A stretch of DNA of 64,000 nt from Hydractinia symbiolongicarpus (GCF_029227915.1 NC_079879.1:16056001-16120000); one strand, 5' to 3'; counted from the first letter of the stretch, positions 1 through 10,081 are shown. The notes: generated by a model not told the origin, from the letters alone. Numbers and translations are program-made.

Positions 1-99
1 TCATCTGGTTACATACACATCATTTAACAAACCAATTTTACCACCAAATGGGATGTTTCTTTTTGCGATGTTATTTGTCGGTTATATCTGATGTCTAAT
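1..99. repeat. Partial left terminal inverted repeat of Polinton-1
   Basis: These ~99 bases match the reverse complement of 12,766-12,872 with few mismatches and one ~11-bp indel; similarity stops after 'GATGTCTAA'. The two copies enclose all Polinton-type genes between 1.8 and 11.7 kb, so I infer that they are the terminal repeats of one element whose outer end lies left of the window. The outer boundary and target duplication cannot be seen. Confidence 0.6.
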
Positions 100-128
100 G
101 CGTTTAAGACTTAAAGAATTAACATGTA

Positions 129-1824
129 CAGTACAGTCCAGATGTAAGCGTACGCGTACGCTCAAGTTTCACACCTTTTTCTCGGAGGCGGTAGTTGTTT
201 GTCTTTTGTTCTTATTAATTATCTTGCGAGTCTTGTAAGTCATTAACTTGCGCGTAATAAACAAAAGATTATTGAAGAAAAAATAGCTTATTATAACTGC
301 GCGTAACTATTGTTAAATAGTGTTAACATAACTATTCCCAATAGCATAATTGCAAATGTTATCAACTCTATCAATGTGACACGAAGAGCCATTGTTTAAT
401 ATTTTTATTAAACAAAGGTTTTGCGTGGAAACTAAATAGACTAGCGAGAAGGCATTGTTGGTTGCGCGGGTTAAATAAAGCCTTTACGCGATAGAAATTA
501 TTTTATTTTAACAAAGATTGAAAATTTTTTTAGATTGCATTTTAAAACTTTAAAAACGAAAAACGGCGATAGAAATGTTTTTTTAGATCGCATTTTAAAA
601 GTTTTAAAACGAAAAACGGCGATAGAAATGTTTTTTTAGATCGCATTTTAAAAGTTTTAAAACGAAAAACGGCGATAGAAATGTAATTTTAGATCGCATT
701 ATAAAAGTTTTAAAACGAAAAACGGCGATAGAAATGTTTTTTTAGATCGCATTTTAAAAGTTTTAAAACAAAAAACGGCGATAGAAATGTTTTTTTAGAT
801 CGCATTTTAAAAGTTTAAAAACGAAAAACGGCGATAGAAATGTTTTTTTAAATCGCATTTTAAAAGTTTTAAAACGGAAAACGGCGATAGAAATTTTTTT
901 TTTAGATCGCATTTTAAAAGTTTAAAACGGCGATAGAAATGTTTTTTTAGATCGCATTTTAAAAGTTTAAAAACGAAAAACGGCGATAGAAATGTTTTTT
1001 AGAATGCATTTTAAAAGTTTAAAAACGAAAAACGGCGATAGAAATGTTTTTTTAAATCGCATTTTAAAAGTTTTAAAACGGAAAACGGCGATAGAAATTT
1101 TTTTTTTTAGATCGCATTTTAAAAGTTTAAAAACGAAAAACGGCGATAGAAATGTTTTATTAGATCGCATTTTAAAAGTTTAAAAACGAAAAACGGCGAT
1201 AGAATGTTTTTTTAAATCGCATTTTAAAAGTTTTAAAACGGAAAACGGCGATAGATATTTTTTTTTTAGATCGCATTTTAAAAGTTTAAAAACGAAAAAC
1301 GGCGATAGAAATGTAATTTTAGATCGCATTATAAAAGTTTTAAAACGGAAAACGGCGATAGATATTTTTTTAGATCGCTTTTTAAATGTTTAAAAACGAA
1401 AAACAGCTATAGAAAAGCTTTTTTAGATCGCATTTTAAAAGTTTAAAAACAAAAAACGGCGATAGAAATTTTTTTTTAGATCGCATTTTAAAAGTTTAAA
1501 AACGAAAAACTGCAATAGAAATGTTTTTTTAGATCGCATTTTGAAAGTAAGAGCTTGTGATTTTAAATATATCAGATTAAAATCGCGTTACTATAATTAG
1601 TTTCGTTGTTAAAAAAAATTAAAATTCAATGGCCGTCGCGTTTAATTTATTCTCGCGCAGAGTATTGTTTTTAAACAATGTTTCTCGCTATGCTTTTGTT
1701 TTTAACACGAAGCAATTATTTTCGCGCAATTTGAAAGGAACTCGCTATCCTATTGTTTTTTTTAATGAAAGCAATTATTTTTGCAAGTTGAGCGTACGCG
1801 TACGCTTACATCTGGACTGTACTG
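129..1824. mobile_element. 1.7-kb TIR element with internal minisatellite (Tc1/mariner-type ends)
   Basis: Perfect 37-bp terminal inverted repeats (129-165 and 1788-1824) begin CAGTACAGTCC and include GCGTACGCGTACGC. The element is flanked by TA on both sides (127-128, 1825-1826), the target duplication of the Tc1/mariner/pogo superfamily, whose ends often start CAG. There is no transposase; the interior is an AT-rich tandem array flanked by unique sequence, so it is non-autonomous. It lies 14 bp upstream of the start codon of the VLTF3-like remnant, in what would have been the promoter of that Polinton gene. Confidence 0.8.
500..1545. repeat. Minisatellite, ~53-bp unit, about 19 copies
   Basis: The unit contains GATCGCATTTTAAAAGTTT followed by AAAACGAAAAACGGCGATAGAAATG and a run of 6-10 T. 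Copies differ by T-run length, single substitutions and short deletions (for example near 915-930). Short ORFs on both strands here only restate the repeat and are not genes. The array forms most of the interior of the surrounding TIR element. Confidence 0.9.
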
Positions 1825-1838
1825 TATGTATAGTATAG

Positions 1839-2614
1839 ATGAATAAACTTACGGATAGAGAAATTTTGGAATTAGGTGATGAGGATTTACTTGATTATAT
1901 GGGGTATCATATGGATGATTATTTTGATGATACTGATGATAAGGATGATAAAGATATTATATATTGTACTTGTGATGTGGATAAGATTAAGAGTACAACA
2001 GCATCTACACTTTTTTCTCCAAAATGTGGTGTAGTTAGTGATATTCCGGTTTACATAATCTTCATACAGTGTTTTTGAACGTTGCACATTTCGAAAGAAG
2101 TGCATATACAAGAGGGATGAGAATTTTACTGTTATCCTAAAGCAGTTCATATGTATGCAAGATCAAGTGGTATCTGATGATGTGATAAAAACTTTATGGA
2201 GTCAGATTAATAATACAGACAATTTACTATACAATTATGTTATACCACTCAGTATCCCCATACTAATCCCTATTAAAGAGAAACAAGTTGATGTCCTATA
2301 AAAATAGTATATTCTACATTTATTTTACATTAATGAATCAATTGTTTCCACATCTAACGATAGAGGAACGCAATCGAGTACAACATCTATTTACTGTCAT
2401 AAGTAGCTTATACAATAAGTACAAACCAAGTAAGAAAAAGAGCTTTATAAACTATTACTTTACACTAAAAAAGATGTTCCAAGCACTGGATATGAATAAT
2501 TATGCAAAAATAATTCCACAATTAAACACACAATCTAGGCAAAAGGAAATAGAAAGAATATGGGGTTTAAATCTAAGGATTTCAAATGGGCTGAAGCTCT
2601 TCAGAAAGAAATGA
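1839..2614 (+). pseudogene. VLTF3-like late transcription factor remnant (Polinton-1)
   Basis: Three successive frames together resemble the poxvirus/NCLDV late transcription factor VLTF3. The first (from ATG 1839) is acidic and then shows a zinc-ribbon-like CxC...SPKCG, with the first Cys of the second pair replaced by Ser. The middle (about 2,050-2,290) is shifted and has FERSAYTR-like residues. The third (2288-2614) carries the C-terminal helices, including YKPSKKKSFINYYFTLKK and a later 'IWGL'. VLTF3-type factors act with viral RNA polymerase at late promoters and are known in large DNA viruses and some Polinton-like elements. At least two frameshifts separate the parts. Assignment rests on remembered family pattern; a profile search against PF04947 would decide it. 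Confidence 0.6.
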
Positions 2615-2746
2615 TCTCTTAGGACCACCATCCAAATAATATAACGTTGGTTGATTATGTTTAATGTATCTATCTTTTATTTTATATACATCCACCGACC
2701 ATATTAGATCAGTAGATCGTTTTCGTCTTTCACCTTTATAAATTTG

Positions 2747-3371
2747 TCATTCCCATTCACCAGGCTCATATATATGTCTAACGTTGGTACCAACATCTAG
2801 CAATGTTTTATTATCACTTTTGATGGGCTGTGAAAATCCCTGTTTTATTAAAGTATGTTTTATGGCATCCCCTGGTTTCACATCAATTAGTCTATTTTTT
2901 TCGTTATTCAAAGCACTAACTACCATTTGCAATCTACCAACCCATTCTCTGTTACTTTTTGATGGATCTTCAAACTCTTTATGGTATTGATAACTAAATA
3001 GTCTATCTGCTAATGTTTTATTAAATCGTTCAACAATACCTTGACTTCTATGTTGGCTAGGATCACCATGTTGTATTATGAGATTATACTTGTTCATAAG
3101 TTTGGTAACATCACCGTAAAACTCTTTGCCAGCATCACAAATCAATGTTTTGGGGAATTTTAGTTCAGCATTAACATATATCCAATTAAAGGCTTCAGCA
3201 GTTTCTTTTGAGCTTTTGCTAGTTAGTTGATATGCTGATTTATACCTACTAGCAACATCCACAAGACAGAGAGCATACTTATAAGACATCTACCTGGTGA
3301 ATATCATTGGGTGCAGCATAAATAGAAAATGAGGAATTGGGTCTCGGAACATACTTTAGTGCTGGTAGATA
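2747..3371 (-). pseudogene. Retroviral-type integrase fragment (Polinton-1)
   Basis: The main frame (2747-3289) contains the rve catalytic core: YKYALCLVDVASRYK, the second catalytic Asp in CDAGKEF, and the catalytic Glu in GIVERFNKTLADRLF. Upstream, in another frame (about 3,290-3,371), HQVDVL holds the first catalytic Asp; a short deletion and frameshift separate it from the core. The N-terminal zinc-binding region is not visible. Polinton integrases insert the linear element and give 6-bp target duplications. The downstream C-terminal part, ending about VRHIYEPGEWE, is kept. It lies convergent to the VLTF3-like gene. Confidence 0.85.
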
Positions 3372-3413
3372 TATTTGACACAAAATAAATTATTCTAGTT
3401 ATATATAATACAA

Positions 3414-4212
3414 TGGCAGAATTACCTGAAATTCCAGATGTTGATGAATCTAATTGGGATACTGATGAAGATAAAATTTTTTAACTCTATAGATCTTGAT
3501 GCATCAATTAATGAGGTAAATGAATTAAATCTTCAGGAAAAAGAAATAAATAAAGAAGAAGATCCGAGAAAGATTGATGAAAAGGATTAGAAGATATAAA
3601 AAAATGAAAAAAGCAAGCAATAGAAAAGCAAAAGGTGGCTAAAGATATAGTAAAGATACTGAGGGAGGAATATAAAAGATTAATAAGCGATAGGAAGGTA
3701 GTAGTTACATTAAAAAATGGCGATGAAATATTGTAGAAAAACAAAAATTATAAAATAATTTAAATCAAATACAACAAATTAAACAGTCACTTTCACATTT
3801 TGTAGATAAGGAAACCGGTACACTAAGCGAAAGGATTAAAAACCTCTTCCGTGAACAAGGTGTAACAATAGTATCAATTATGACAGCCTTTGGTATGACT
3901 ATTGGTTTCCTCGTTGAAGCATTAACATGTGGTGGGTCCGCAGCAGCAGCCAGTGGTGGAGGAGGTGATAAGCCTAGTGGTAAAGGAGGTGCCAAAGAAT
4001 GGGTAAAGAACAAGTTGAAAGCACTCGCTGGCCTACTTGGTAAATTAGCAGGAAAAGCAGCAGCAGCACTACCAGGTATAATAGGATCCGTGGTCGCATG
4101 GATACTAAACAGAGCAAAGGATGCCATTGGATGACTATCCCAAAATGTATGGGCACTTATTACAGGTATAGGTGTGTTAATCTATACATACTTTATGACA
4201 AGAAAAAGATGA
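3414..4212 (+). pseudogene. Polinton 'ALPGIIGS' hydrophobic protein, broken
   Basis: Starts at ATG 3414 with an acidic segment, passes through at least two frame changes, and becomes clear at 3,770-4,134: a region with LSERIKNLFREQGVTIVSI, a membrane-like stretch, a Gly/Ser-rich linker, then basic amphipathic KNKLKALAGLLGKLAGK followed by AAAALPGIIGS. A TGA at 4132-4134 interrupts the frame, which continues to 4212 through another hydrophobic segment (WALITGIGVLIYTYFM). The same module occurs in Polinton-2 at 24,970-25,601. Function is unknown; the basic amphipathic helix plus membrane segments suggests a membrane-active virion component, which is speculation. Confidence 0.7.
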
Positions 4213-4231
4213 TAATCTATCTAAAAAAATA

Positions 4232-5095
4232 TCACCATATTGAAAAAAAAGTTGTTATAGTTAAAATTACAGCTATTTTCTCCTCCTCATGAGTTATTTT
4301 CCCTGTCGGTACTTCTAATTTTGTATTATCAGTAGTCTTCTTCTTTGGAATTGTATGATCTGTCTTCTTTGGTGGTATAGGATCTGGGTTCTTCTTCTTT
4401 GGTGTAGCCGGATCTGGTTTCTTTTCTTTTGGTGTAGGTTTTAGATCCGGTTTCTTTTCTGTATTAACTTTAAGATTAGTACCCAAGCCAAAGTCTGATT
4501 TTGATACTAGGATTTCATTATTATAGTTATTCACTTTCCCAATTCTAAGGTTCATATCACTTGGTAACATATACTTATACTTACTTTATATATACATTTA
4601 TTTCTCCATGTATTATAATTGCTGTCAACACCATATTCTTTACATAATTGCAGATATTTATTCCTGGTGAATGTGTTATTATTAGCAGAAAATCCTTGTT
4701 GATATGGTAGATAGGCTTCCAGTATTTTGTCTAATGTGATAATAAACATGGAATCTATATATGGTTTTAGTCAAAGGATGATCTGAATATAAATGCTCTG
4801 GGGAAATTCCACATACGCTTGTTGATAGAAATACTGCAAAATTTAATTGGGTCTGCCATAGTTTGAATGGGTTGGTTTTCCAGTTGTTAAATGTTGGATC
4901 TCCTGCCCTAACTGCTCCTACCTCATAGTTGGTAAATATGTTTGGAAACTTACTCTGGAAACTCTCAGTATCAACTACATTCTCCGAAACCACTATATTC
5001 TGTATGTATAGGTCCTTTGCTTTGATTTGTTGTAGGTATTTTCCACCATAAAACCCGGATATTTTAGGATCGTATTTAAAAATTCTATTCATTAT
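4232..5095 (-). pseudogene. Candidate virion protein (Polinton-1), three fragments
   Basis: Starts at ATG 5093-5095 (MNRIFKYDPK). The N-terminal part to about 4,760 is homologous to the protein at 25,633-26,731: shared features are the 'LYIQN/LYVST' strand, a WxxQLNF/WNIQVNF motif and a FHVYYHIR/FHAYYHMRR motif. The middle continues in another frame (4,552-4,749), and the C-terminus in a third (4,232-4,570) has LRIGKVNNYNNEILVSKS followed by Pro/Lys/Thr-rich repeats (KKKxPDPxPPKK-like). Gene order next to the ALPGIIGS protein is the same as in Polinton-2. I call it a virion candidate only from context; it is long enough for a minor capsid protein but no fold can be assigned by eye. Confidence 0.6.
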
Positions 5096-5249
5096 ATTAT
5101 ATAACTTAGAAAATGTATATTGTAATAGATGACATTTCAAAAGGTATCGATTTGCAAAAACCTATCGACAATAGAAATAATAGTAAAAGAATTGGTTTAT
5201 TAAAGCACGTTTGGTTTACACGTTTTAGAACATTGAAGAAGACGAGAAG

Positions 5250-5648
5250 ATGTATCTAAAAAATGATACACACATTATTGTTAAAAAGGGGTTCTATAGT
5301 ATTAATGATATTTTACGACATATAAGCAGTTAAATAAATTATAGTACATCAACTGGAAAATCTATAATTGGAAATGGAATAAAAAAGTTTGATTACTATC
5401 TTCACAACATATTAGGAGCAAATAATGATAATTACGTTGATCTTCTGCTATCTAAAAAATCATTTACTTTCTCCAGTGATACTCTCTTTGCAACAGATAA
5501 TCTCCATAGGATTCCATCCAATATCCTTCATACTGGATACACACCAAAAGATGTTTCATTTGGTGATACAATAATATTCGAGCCAACTAATGTTCAATAC
5601 AAAACTATGAGAAATGGTATAATAGATTATATTAACGTTGAACAGTAA
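5250..5648 (+). pseudogene. Second candidate structural protein (Polinton-1)
   Basis: The frame contains KKGFYSINDILRHISS, an in-frame TAA near 5,332, and then a segment through FDYYLHNILG, a hydrophobic-alternating stretch and YKTMRNGIIDYINVEQ before a stop at 5,646-5,648. Position, strand and the 'xGFYSINDIxxxI' pattern resemble the ORF at about 26,760-27,182 of Polinton-2 (GLYRIEDLATIIS). It is divergent from the neighbouring minus-strand virion candidate in both elements. Function unknown; a small beta-rich capsid-associated protein is possible. Confidence 0.45.
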
Positions 5649-5699
5649 TTTACCTACATCTGTGGTTCTACATATTATTCAACTTTTTCTGTAGTATAA

Positions 5700-6155
5700 A
5701 TATATAAGGACAACTTTACTCGAGGATGATGGTGTATTTAATGTTTCTGATGTAGAATGTAAATTAAATGATTGGATTAGATATTTACCAATAATTTTAA
5801 GGGCCACAAAACACTATTTATAATTGATGATTGTTCTGCTGAAGGTGAAATAAATAAAAAACGTGATGCACTATAAGAACTTGCATTTTCTGGTAGACAT
5901 AGAAATCACTCCCTATGGGTATTAACACAAAAGCATAATTCGGTTTCAAAAGACGTTAGAAAACAAGTTAAATGGCTTTGCTTGTTCTTCACCAAAGATA
6001 GAGATAGTTTTGAAGATTGTTTAAGAGAGAATGATGTCGTGCCAGATAAGAATGAACGAGATAGATTGAAAACACTTCCGCAAAATCTGCCATATTCTAA
6101 ACTTATACTGAAGGGTTACCAGCCAACTAGTTATTATTTGTTAAAATCCTGCTAA
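5700..6155 (+). pseudogene. FtsK/HerA-type packaging ATPase, C-terminal part (Polinton-1)
   Basis: The visible part contains a Walker B-like strand LFIIDDCSA, then an ELAFSGRHRNHSLWVLTQ motif typical of Polinton and adintovirus genome-packaging ATPases, followed by VRKQVKWLCLFFTKDRDSF and a C-terminal LRENDVVP region. A frame change near 5,800 and a TAA near 5,873 (between DAL and ELAFSG) interrupt it. The Walker A part is missing or unrecognisable. The ATPase would pump element DNA into a capsid. It is a different subtype from that of Polinton-2, so the two elements are not recent copies of one another. Confidence 0.8.
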
Positions 6156-6270
6156 AATTTGTTGATACACTAGTTATACGCTAGTTATAATTTTGTTAAT
6201 TAAAAATATAATGATTGAATACGTTAACTTCATTTTGTTGCGTAAGATTTTCTATCTTATAAATATAGTA

Positions 6271-6870
6271 ATGGATTCTAAGATACTTGATCAACTAACT
6301 AATTTAGAACAGAATGTTGCCAAAGGAATAAAACCTAAAAGAAATGGTAGAAGAAAGAAAAAGATAGAATAGCCATTAATTGAAGAAGTGGATCCTGAAA
6401 AAAGGAATAGACTGATTAATTATGTGCTACCGGGTAATTCTAAACAACATCTAGGTAAAGAATACACTGAACAACAAATAATGGAGATGGACGCTGATGA
6501 GATCAATAATATGTCAACAAGATATGAGAGCGAATTAAGCGGCCAGATGACTAAATCATTAGGAAAATCATTAATTGGTTTATCTTCTAATATAGCATGT
6601 ATGGCTTTAGTTATGGAAAATAAAAATGAACTAAATGATGATCTAGAGAATGATCCATTTCTTAATGCTTCACAGAGATTCACTTGTGATATGTACTATC
6701 AATTTGGTGCAATGCTAGCGCCAGTTAGTGTAGCCATGATTACAGGTAGACATTATGTAAAAAATTCTAGCGCTAATAGTAGTAATATTGGAAGAGCAGC
6801 AAATAGTGGAACCAACAACAGAAGTAGCAACAGTAGCGGAGGAGTAACAAAACAGAAGAATTCCCTATGA
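6271..6870 (+). pseudogene. Conserved Polinton protein with Ser/Asn-rich tail
   Basis: ATG 6271 opens a 199-codon frame with one in-frame TAG at 6370-6372 just after a basic patch (KRNGRRKKKIE). The remaining ORF has an N-terminal charged part, a moderately hydrophobic middle (GKSLIGLSSNIACMALVM and MYYQFGAMLAPVSVAMIT) and a low-complexity Ser/Asn/Gly tail. Its position just upstream of the small membrane-anchored protein matches the ORF at 18,932-19,441 of Polinton-2, which also has a GQKTALAL...KAISYVV-type middle. Function unknown; collinearity is the main argument that they correspond. Confidence 0.5.
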
Positions 6871-6871
6871 G

Positions 6872-7099
6872 TTGAACAGGGTAAAAAAGCTTGTTGAACA
6901 TAATCGTCGTAAAAAAGAAGAACTAAAAAGACTCAATGATAATATAACTAAGCAAGAAGAACACCATGTTGAAATACAAAACAAAACAAATAATTACCAG
7001 TATGTGGTTGTTGGTGCAGGCATATTGTTAATAGGTGGATATATTGTGTATAGCCAAAAAAAAAGAAAATACCAGTTTTACAACACAAACCACATTTAA
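6872..7099 (+). CDS. Small single-pass membrane protein (Polinton-1)
   Basis: The frame begins near 6,872 without a convincing ATG (first codon TTG); translation shows a basic coiled region (VEHNRRKKEELKRLNDN), then a transmembrane segment YVVVGAGILLIGGYIVY followed by basic residues. The same layout, basic N-terminal coil then one membrane helix near the C-terminus, is found at 19,739-20,077 in Polinton-2. The C-terminal extension appears to run into another frame past 7,080. Function unknown; likely degraded with the rest of the element. Confidence 0.45.
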   Translation: MNRVKKLVEHNRRKKEELKRLNDNITKQEEHHVEIQNKTNNYQYVVVGAGILLIGGYIVYSQKKRKYQFYNTNHI

Positions 7100-7286
7100 A
7101 TGAAGAACCAGAAGAGCCAAAGGTAGTTATCAAAAAACCTAGTAAAGATATCTTATGGTTTATAGAAGTCTGAACCTAAATCATCAGACTTCTATAAACC
7201 ATCTGAATAGGGAATTAGGATTTATTGTTGCTAGTATGAGTATGGTTGGTGGTGGTATTTATTGGTATGAAAAAAGAAAGAAATAA
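7100..7286 (+). pseudogene. C-terminus of the 'SDFYxPS' membrane protein (Polinton-1)
   Basis: Two short frames give PKSSDFYKPSE and then RELGFIVASMSMVGGGIYWYEKRKK before TAA at 7284-7286. The pair of features, a (K)LSDFYxPS motif followed by a C-terminal membrane helix and a short basic tail, matches the end of the protein at 22,822-23,216 in Polinton-2. Here only the last third survives, with a frame change near 7,205. Part of the coding sequence lies in a perfect inverted repeat (7,155-7,202). Confidence 0.5.
7155..7202. repeat. Perfect 19-bp inverted repeat, 10-nt loop
   Basis: Arms 7155-7173 (ATGGTTTATAGAAGTCTGA) and 7184-7202 are exact reverse complements with loop ACCTAAATCA. It falls at the SDFYKPS coding motif, so one arm probably arose by a local inverted duplication of coding sequence. 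Confidence 0.9.
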
Positions 7287-7300
7287 TAATCTATAGTTGT

Positions 7301-7471
7301 ATGGAAGACTATTGTATTTACAGTTATTGTAATCAATGTGGTAGGCTATCTAATGATGTAAAACTGTATTATATAACAATCGGTGGAAACTTTATCTATT
7401 GGGCATTATGCAGTGAATGCAGATGTTACATATTTTTAATTAGATACAATAAACCGATTGGTGGTATTTAA
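7301..7471 (+). CDS. 56-aa cysteine-rich protein (Polinton-1)
   Basis: ATG 7301 to TAA 7469-7471. The product has CNQCG near the N-terminus and CSECRC near residue 37-42, so it could form one small zinc ribbon or treble-clef site. A cysteine-rich micro-ORF also sits near an end of Polinton-2 (27,817-28,023, CDECG...CEKCG...CW). This is one of the few Polinton-1 frames without a stop. No known function; candidates are a DNA-binding or transcription accessory protein. Confidence 0.4.
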   Translation: MEDYCIYSYCNQCGRLSNDVKLYYITIGGNFIYWALCSECRCYIFLIRYNKPIGGI

Positions 7472-7513
7472 AAGATTATACTTAAGAAAATAATATTATT
7501 AGTAATTATTATT

Positions 7514-7942
7514 ATGGGAGATATATTTATTTATGAAGATGTGAAATTAAATGTTAATGACACTGTTTGGTTCAAATTGCCAATATATTGGAATATATAA
7601 ATAATTGAAAGGCTATAAGGGATCATGTTGAACCAGAAGATAAAACCACACTAAATGACCTCAAATCTAGGGGGTCTGTGGCAGTACCCTGAAAAAAATG
7701 GACATATGATTTACATAAATAGATCAGGATTATATAGCCTTATTATTAGATCAAGGATGGAGAAAGCAAAAGAATTCAAAAAATGGGTTACGGAAGAAGT
7801 TTTACCATCAATAAGGAAAACCAGAAAGTATGAGAAAAAGAAATTCAAAATGTTAACATACACAATAGAATCAGAATATGATCTACATTCAAAAGTTGTC
7901 AATTATATTAGAAACCAATATGTTGTTTTCAACCCTGGTTAA
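7514..7942 (+). pseudogene. BRO-N domain protein with start of a nuclease-like domain
   Basis: ATG 7514 begins the frame, which has stops near 7,600-7,650 and a frame change, then runs open from 7,655 to 7,942. Visible signatures of the BRO-N (baculovirus repeated ORF) DNA-binding domain are VWFKLPIYWNI early on and HMIYINRSGLYSLIIRSRM, then AKEFKKWVTEEVLPSIRKT. After the domain, ESEYDLHSKVVNYIRNQY resembles the beginning of the nuclease-like domain often fused to BRO-N in large DNA viruses, but the frame ends at NPG, where unrelated sequence begins. BRO/KilA proteins are common accessory genes in large DNA viruses and Polintons. Confidence 0.75.
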
Positions 7943-8199
7943 AAATGATTTTGCAATTATATGACATTTCCGGCCCCAGGGCGAAAATCCTAGCCCGGTT
8001 AGTTAGCTCGAGCCAAGTTGAAATTTTAGCCCAGGCTTAAATTCTCCATGTAATCAGCCCCTTAGTTAGGAATTTAACTTACGACAGACTTACTCCTGCT
8101 GATTTTCTTACCATAAAACCTAGCCCTAACCCACTAACATACGGGGGAGTGAGCCAGCACGATGAACACTATGTGAAGCTCTTAATAAGAGCCGTAAAC

Positions 8200-8755
8200 T
8201 GTGCCACACGGTCAGGTGGAGCGCTTTAGTACAGGTATACAGTATGTTGTAAATCATGTGAAGTGCATGCACCATTATAGTGCTGCGAACGTAACATATT
8301 TTTCAAAAAATAAATTTCCCACAACAATAGGTGAAATAAGAGTAGAGTTTACAAACCGTTGTTACCCTGTCATAGCAAAATCAATCGGTCAATATTATTT
8401 TATTTTGCAGAATGAGTTTTTGTGAAAGTTAAGAAATTAATTGTGACACCGGGCTGAGCGTTTAGTATAGTTAAACCGTGTTGCACAGTGTATATGGATA
8501 ATACCTTTTTAAAAAAAACTTTCTCGCAGACACAGGGCTGAGCGGTTAGTCAGGGAAACACTGTTGCACATCCGTACAGGCTTGATTAAAAATTGTCACA
8601 GTGGGCTGACCTTAGTACAGGTAAACCGTGTTGCACATGCCCATAGGCGTAACAGCCTTTACCAAAAAAGCAGACTGGGCTAAGCACTTAGTACAGTTAA
8701 ACAGAGCTGAACAGGCGTATAGAGGCGTAAAACCATTTTCCAAAAAAACTTCATT
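8200..8755. repeat. Degenerate tandem repeat, ~70-90 bp unit; first unit dispersed
   Basis: At least four units at about 8,445, 8,530, 8,600 and 8,671 share GGCTGAGCG-TTAGTACAG-TAAACCGTGTTGCACA, followed by an A-rich tract. A related unit at 8,200-8,255 (GGTGGAGCGCTTTAGTACAGGTATACAGTATG) is found in reverse complement at about 49,640-49,715, together with flanking sequence (AAGAGCCGTAAACTGTGCCACACG), showing that this is a dispersed element rather than a local array only. Class unknown. Confidence 0.65.
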
Positions 8756-10081
8756 GCAACTTCGCTTTAAATAAAAACACAGGAACATCCTGTTCAGCTA
8801 AAACAATTTCTCAGCCATTTTATTTGCAGAAAAAGTTTTCAGGAAAATAAGAAAAGATGTAGCTACCTAGCTAATTGCATTTAGCATAAGAATTATTGCT
8901 TAAGAATATTACAGTAGCCAAACCGCATTTTTTTACTCTCACTTTTTAGCCAAAGATAGGAGCTAGCTAAATGGCTACAGTATCAACATAAAAATAAATG
9001 TTGGGTAGGATAAAAAGCTCTTTACACCATACAGATTAGTAATAAGTAAGGCTCTAGCTAGCTAGCCTTCAAAATCTTCATTCCTAACAGAAAATCCTAA
9101 AACTGGTGCGTTATAAGATCTGTACGTGACTGAAAATGTGACAATAAATTTATCTTAACATTTTAGAACATACATAAAACAAATGTTACAAAAATAAAAA
9201 GGTTATAGAAGACAAAAAAAAACAACACTAGATAGCTAGCTAGTAGCTAGCTATAAAACCTTGAAAAAATAATAATAAGCAGTAGCTAATTGGATCTAGC
9301 TACTGCAAATAGTTGGTACCTTAAAAAAAGCATAAGAAACAAAATGAATAGACACAGACCAACAGAATCCGAATCAAAATTTGAAGTCATGTTTTTTTTA
9401 TGTGTTTATTTCGTGATCTGACTCACGCACTTTAAATTCCATAATACACATAGAAAACGTAAATGCGTAAGTTCGACCAATGATTCAGCATGTAGCCTTG
9501 ACCCATTAAAGGCTAAAACACAGGCTATACATTCCCATTTTTCAATAAAACAAAAAAATAATATATTAGCAGGTGTGTGCATGATTTCTTTATTTCAAAT
9601 TTAAAAGAATTTATTTCAACAAACAGGTTGTAAAAATTACTGATCTATAGCCTGTCGACCTAGACAGGGTATAATGCTCAAGTGAGTATTGCCAACCTTG
9701 TTCTCAACAATCCTTAGGGGCGAGGTTGCCTAAGTTACTCAGTAGATGGATATATTTTTTATTAAAAAATAATAAAAAATTAATAGAAAAGAATACTACT
9801 TTAATTCATCCCATGATACAGAGAAAGCCAGAAATTACTGTCTAATTAAAGTTTGTTTTCATATTCTTAGTTAATAGTTAATTGATTAAATATTAAAGTT
9901 CAACGCAGAAAAAACGACATTTTATTAAATATATTTTAGCGTTTTCTGCAAAAATTTAATCAAACTACATTGGTGACAAACTATTTTAAATGATGCAATT
10001 GAACTAACTGTTTTTTTGCTAAGAGTTTATTGTTCGTGCATTGCCGTAGGAGGCAACTGAACTGCTGTGGAAAAACAAATA

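Noticed and set aside
967-1183. Repetitive ORFs on both strands
   Set aside because: They arise from the minisatellite unit, whose length lets frames stay open by chance.
500-1545. Regular direct repeats resembling a CRISPR array
   Set aside because: Units are contiguous ~53-bp repeats without unique spacers, inside a eukaryotic TIR element.
3508-4127. Minus-strand ORFs at 3,508-3,744 and 3,765-4,127
   Set aside because: They are antisense to the 'ALPGIIGS' protein remnant, which has a clear homolog in Polinton-2.
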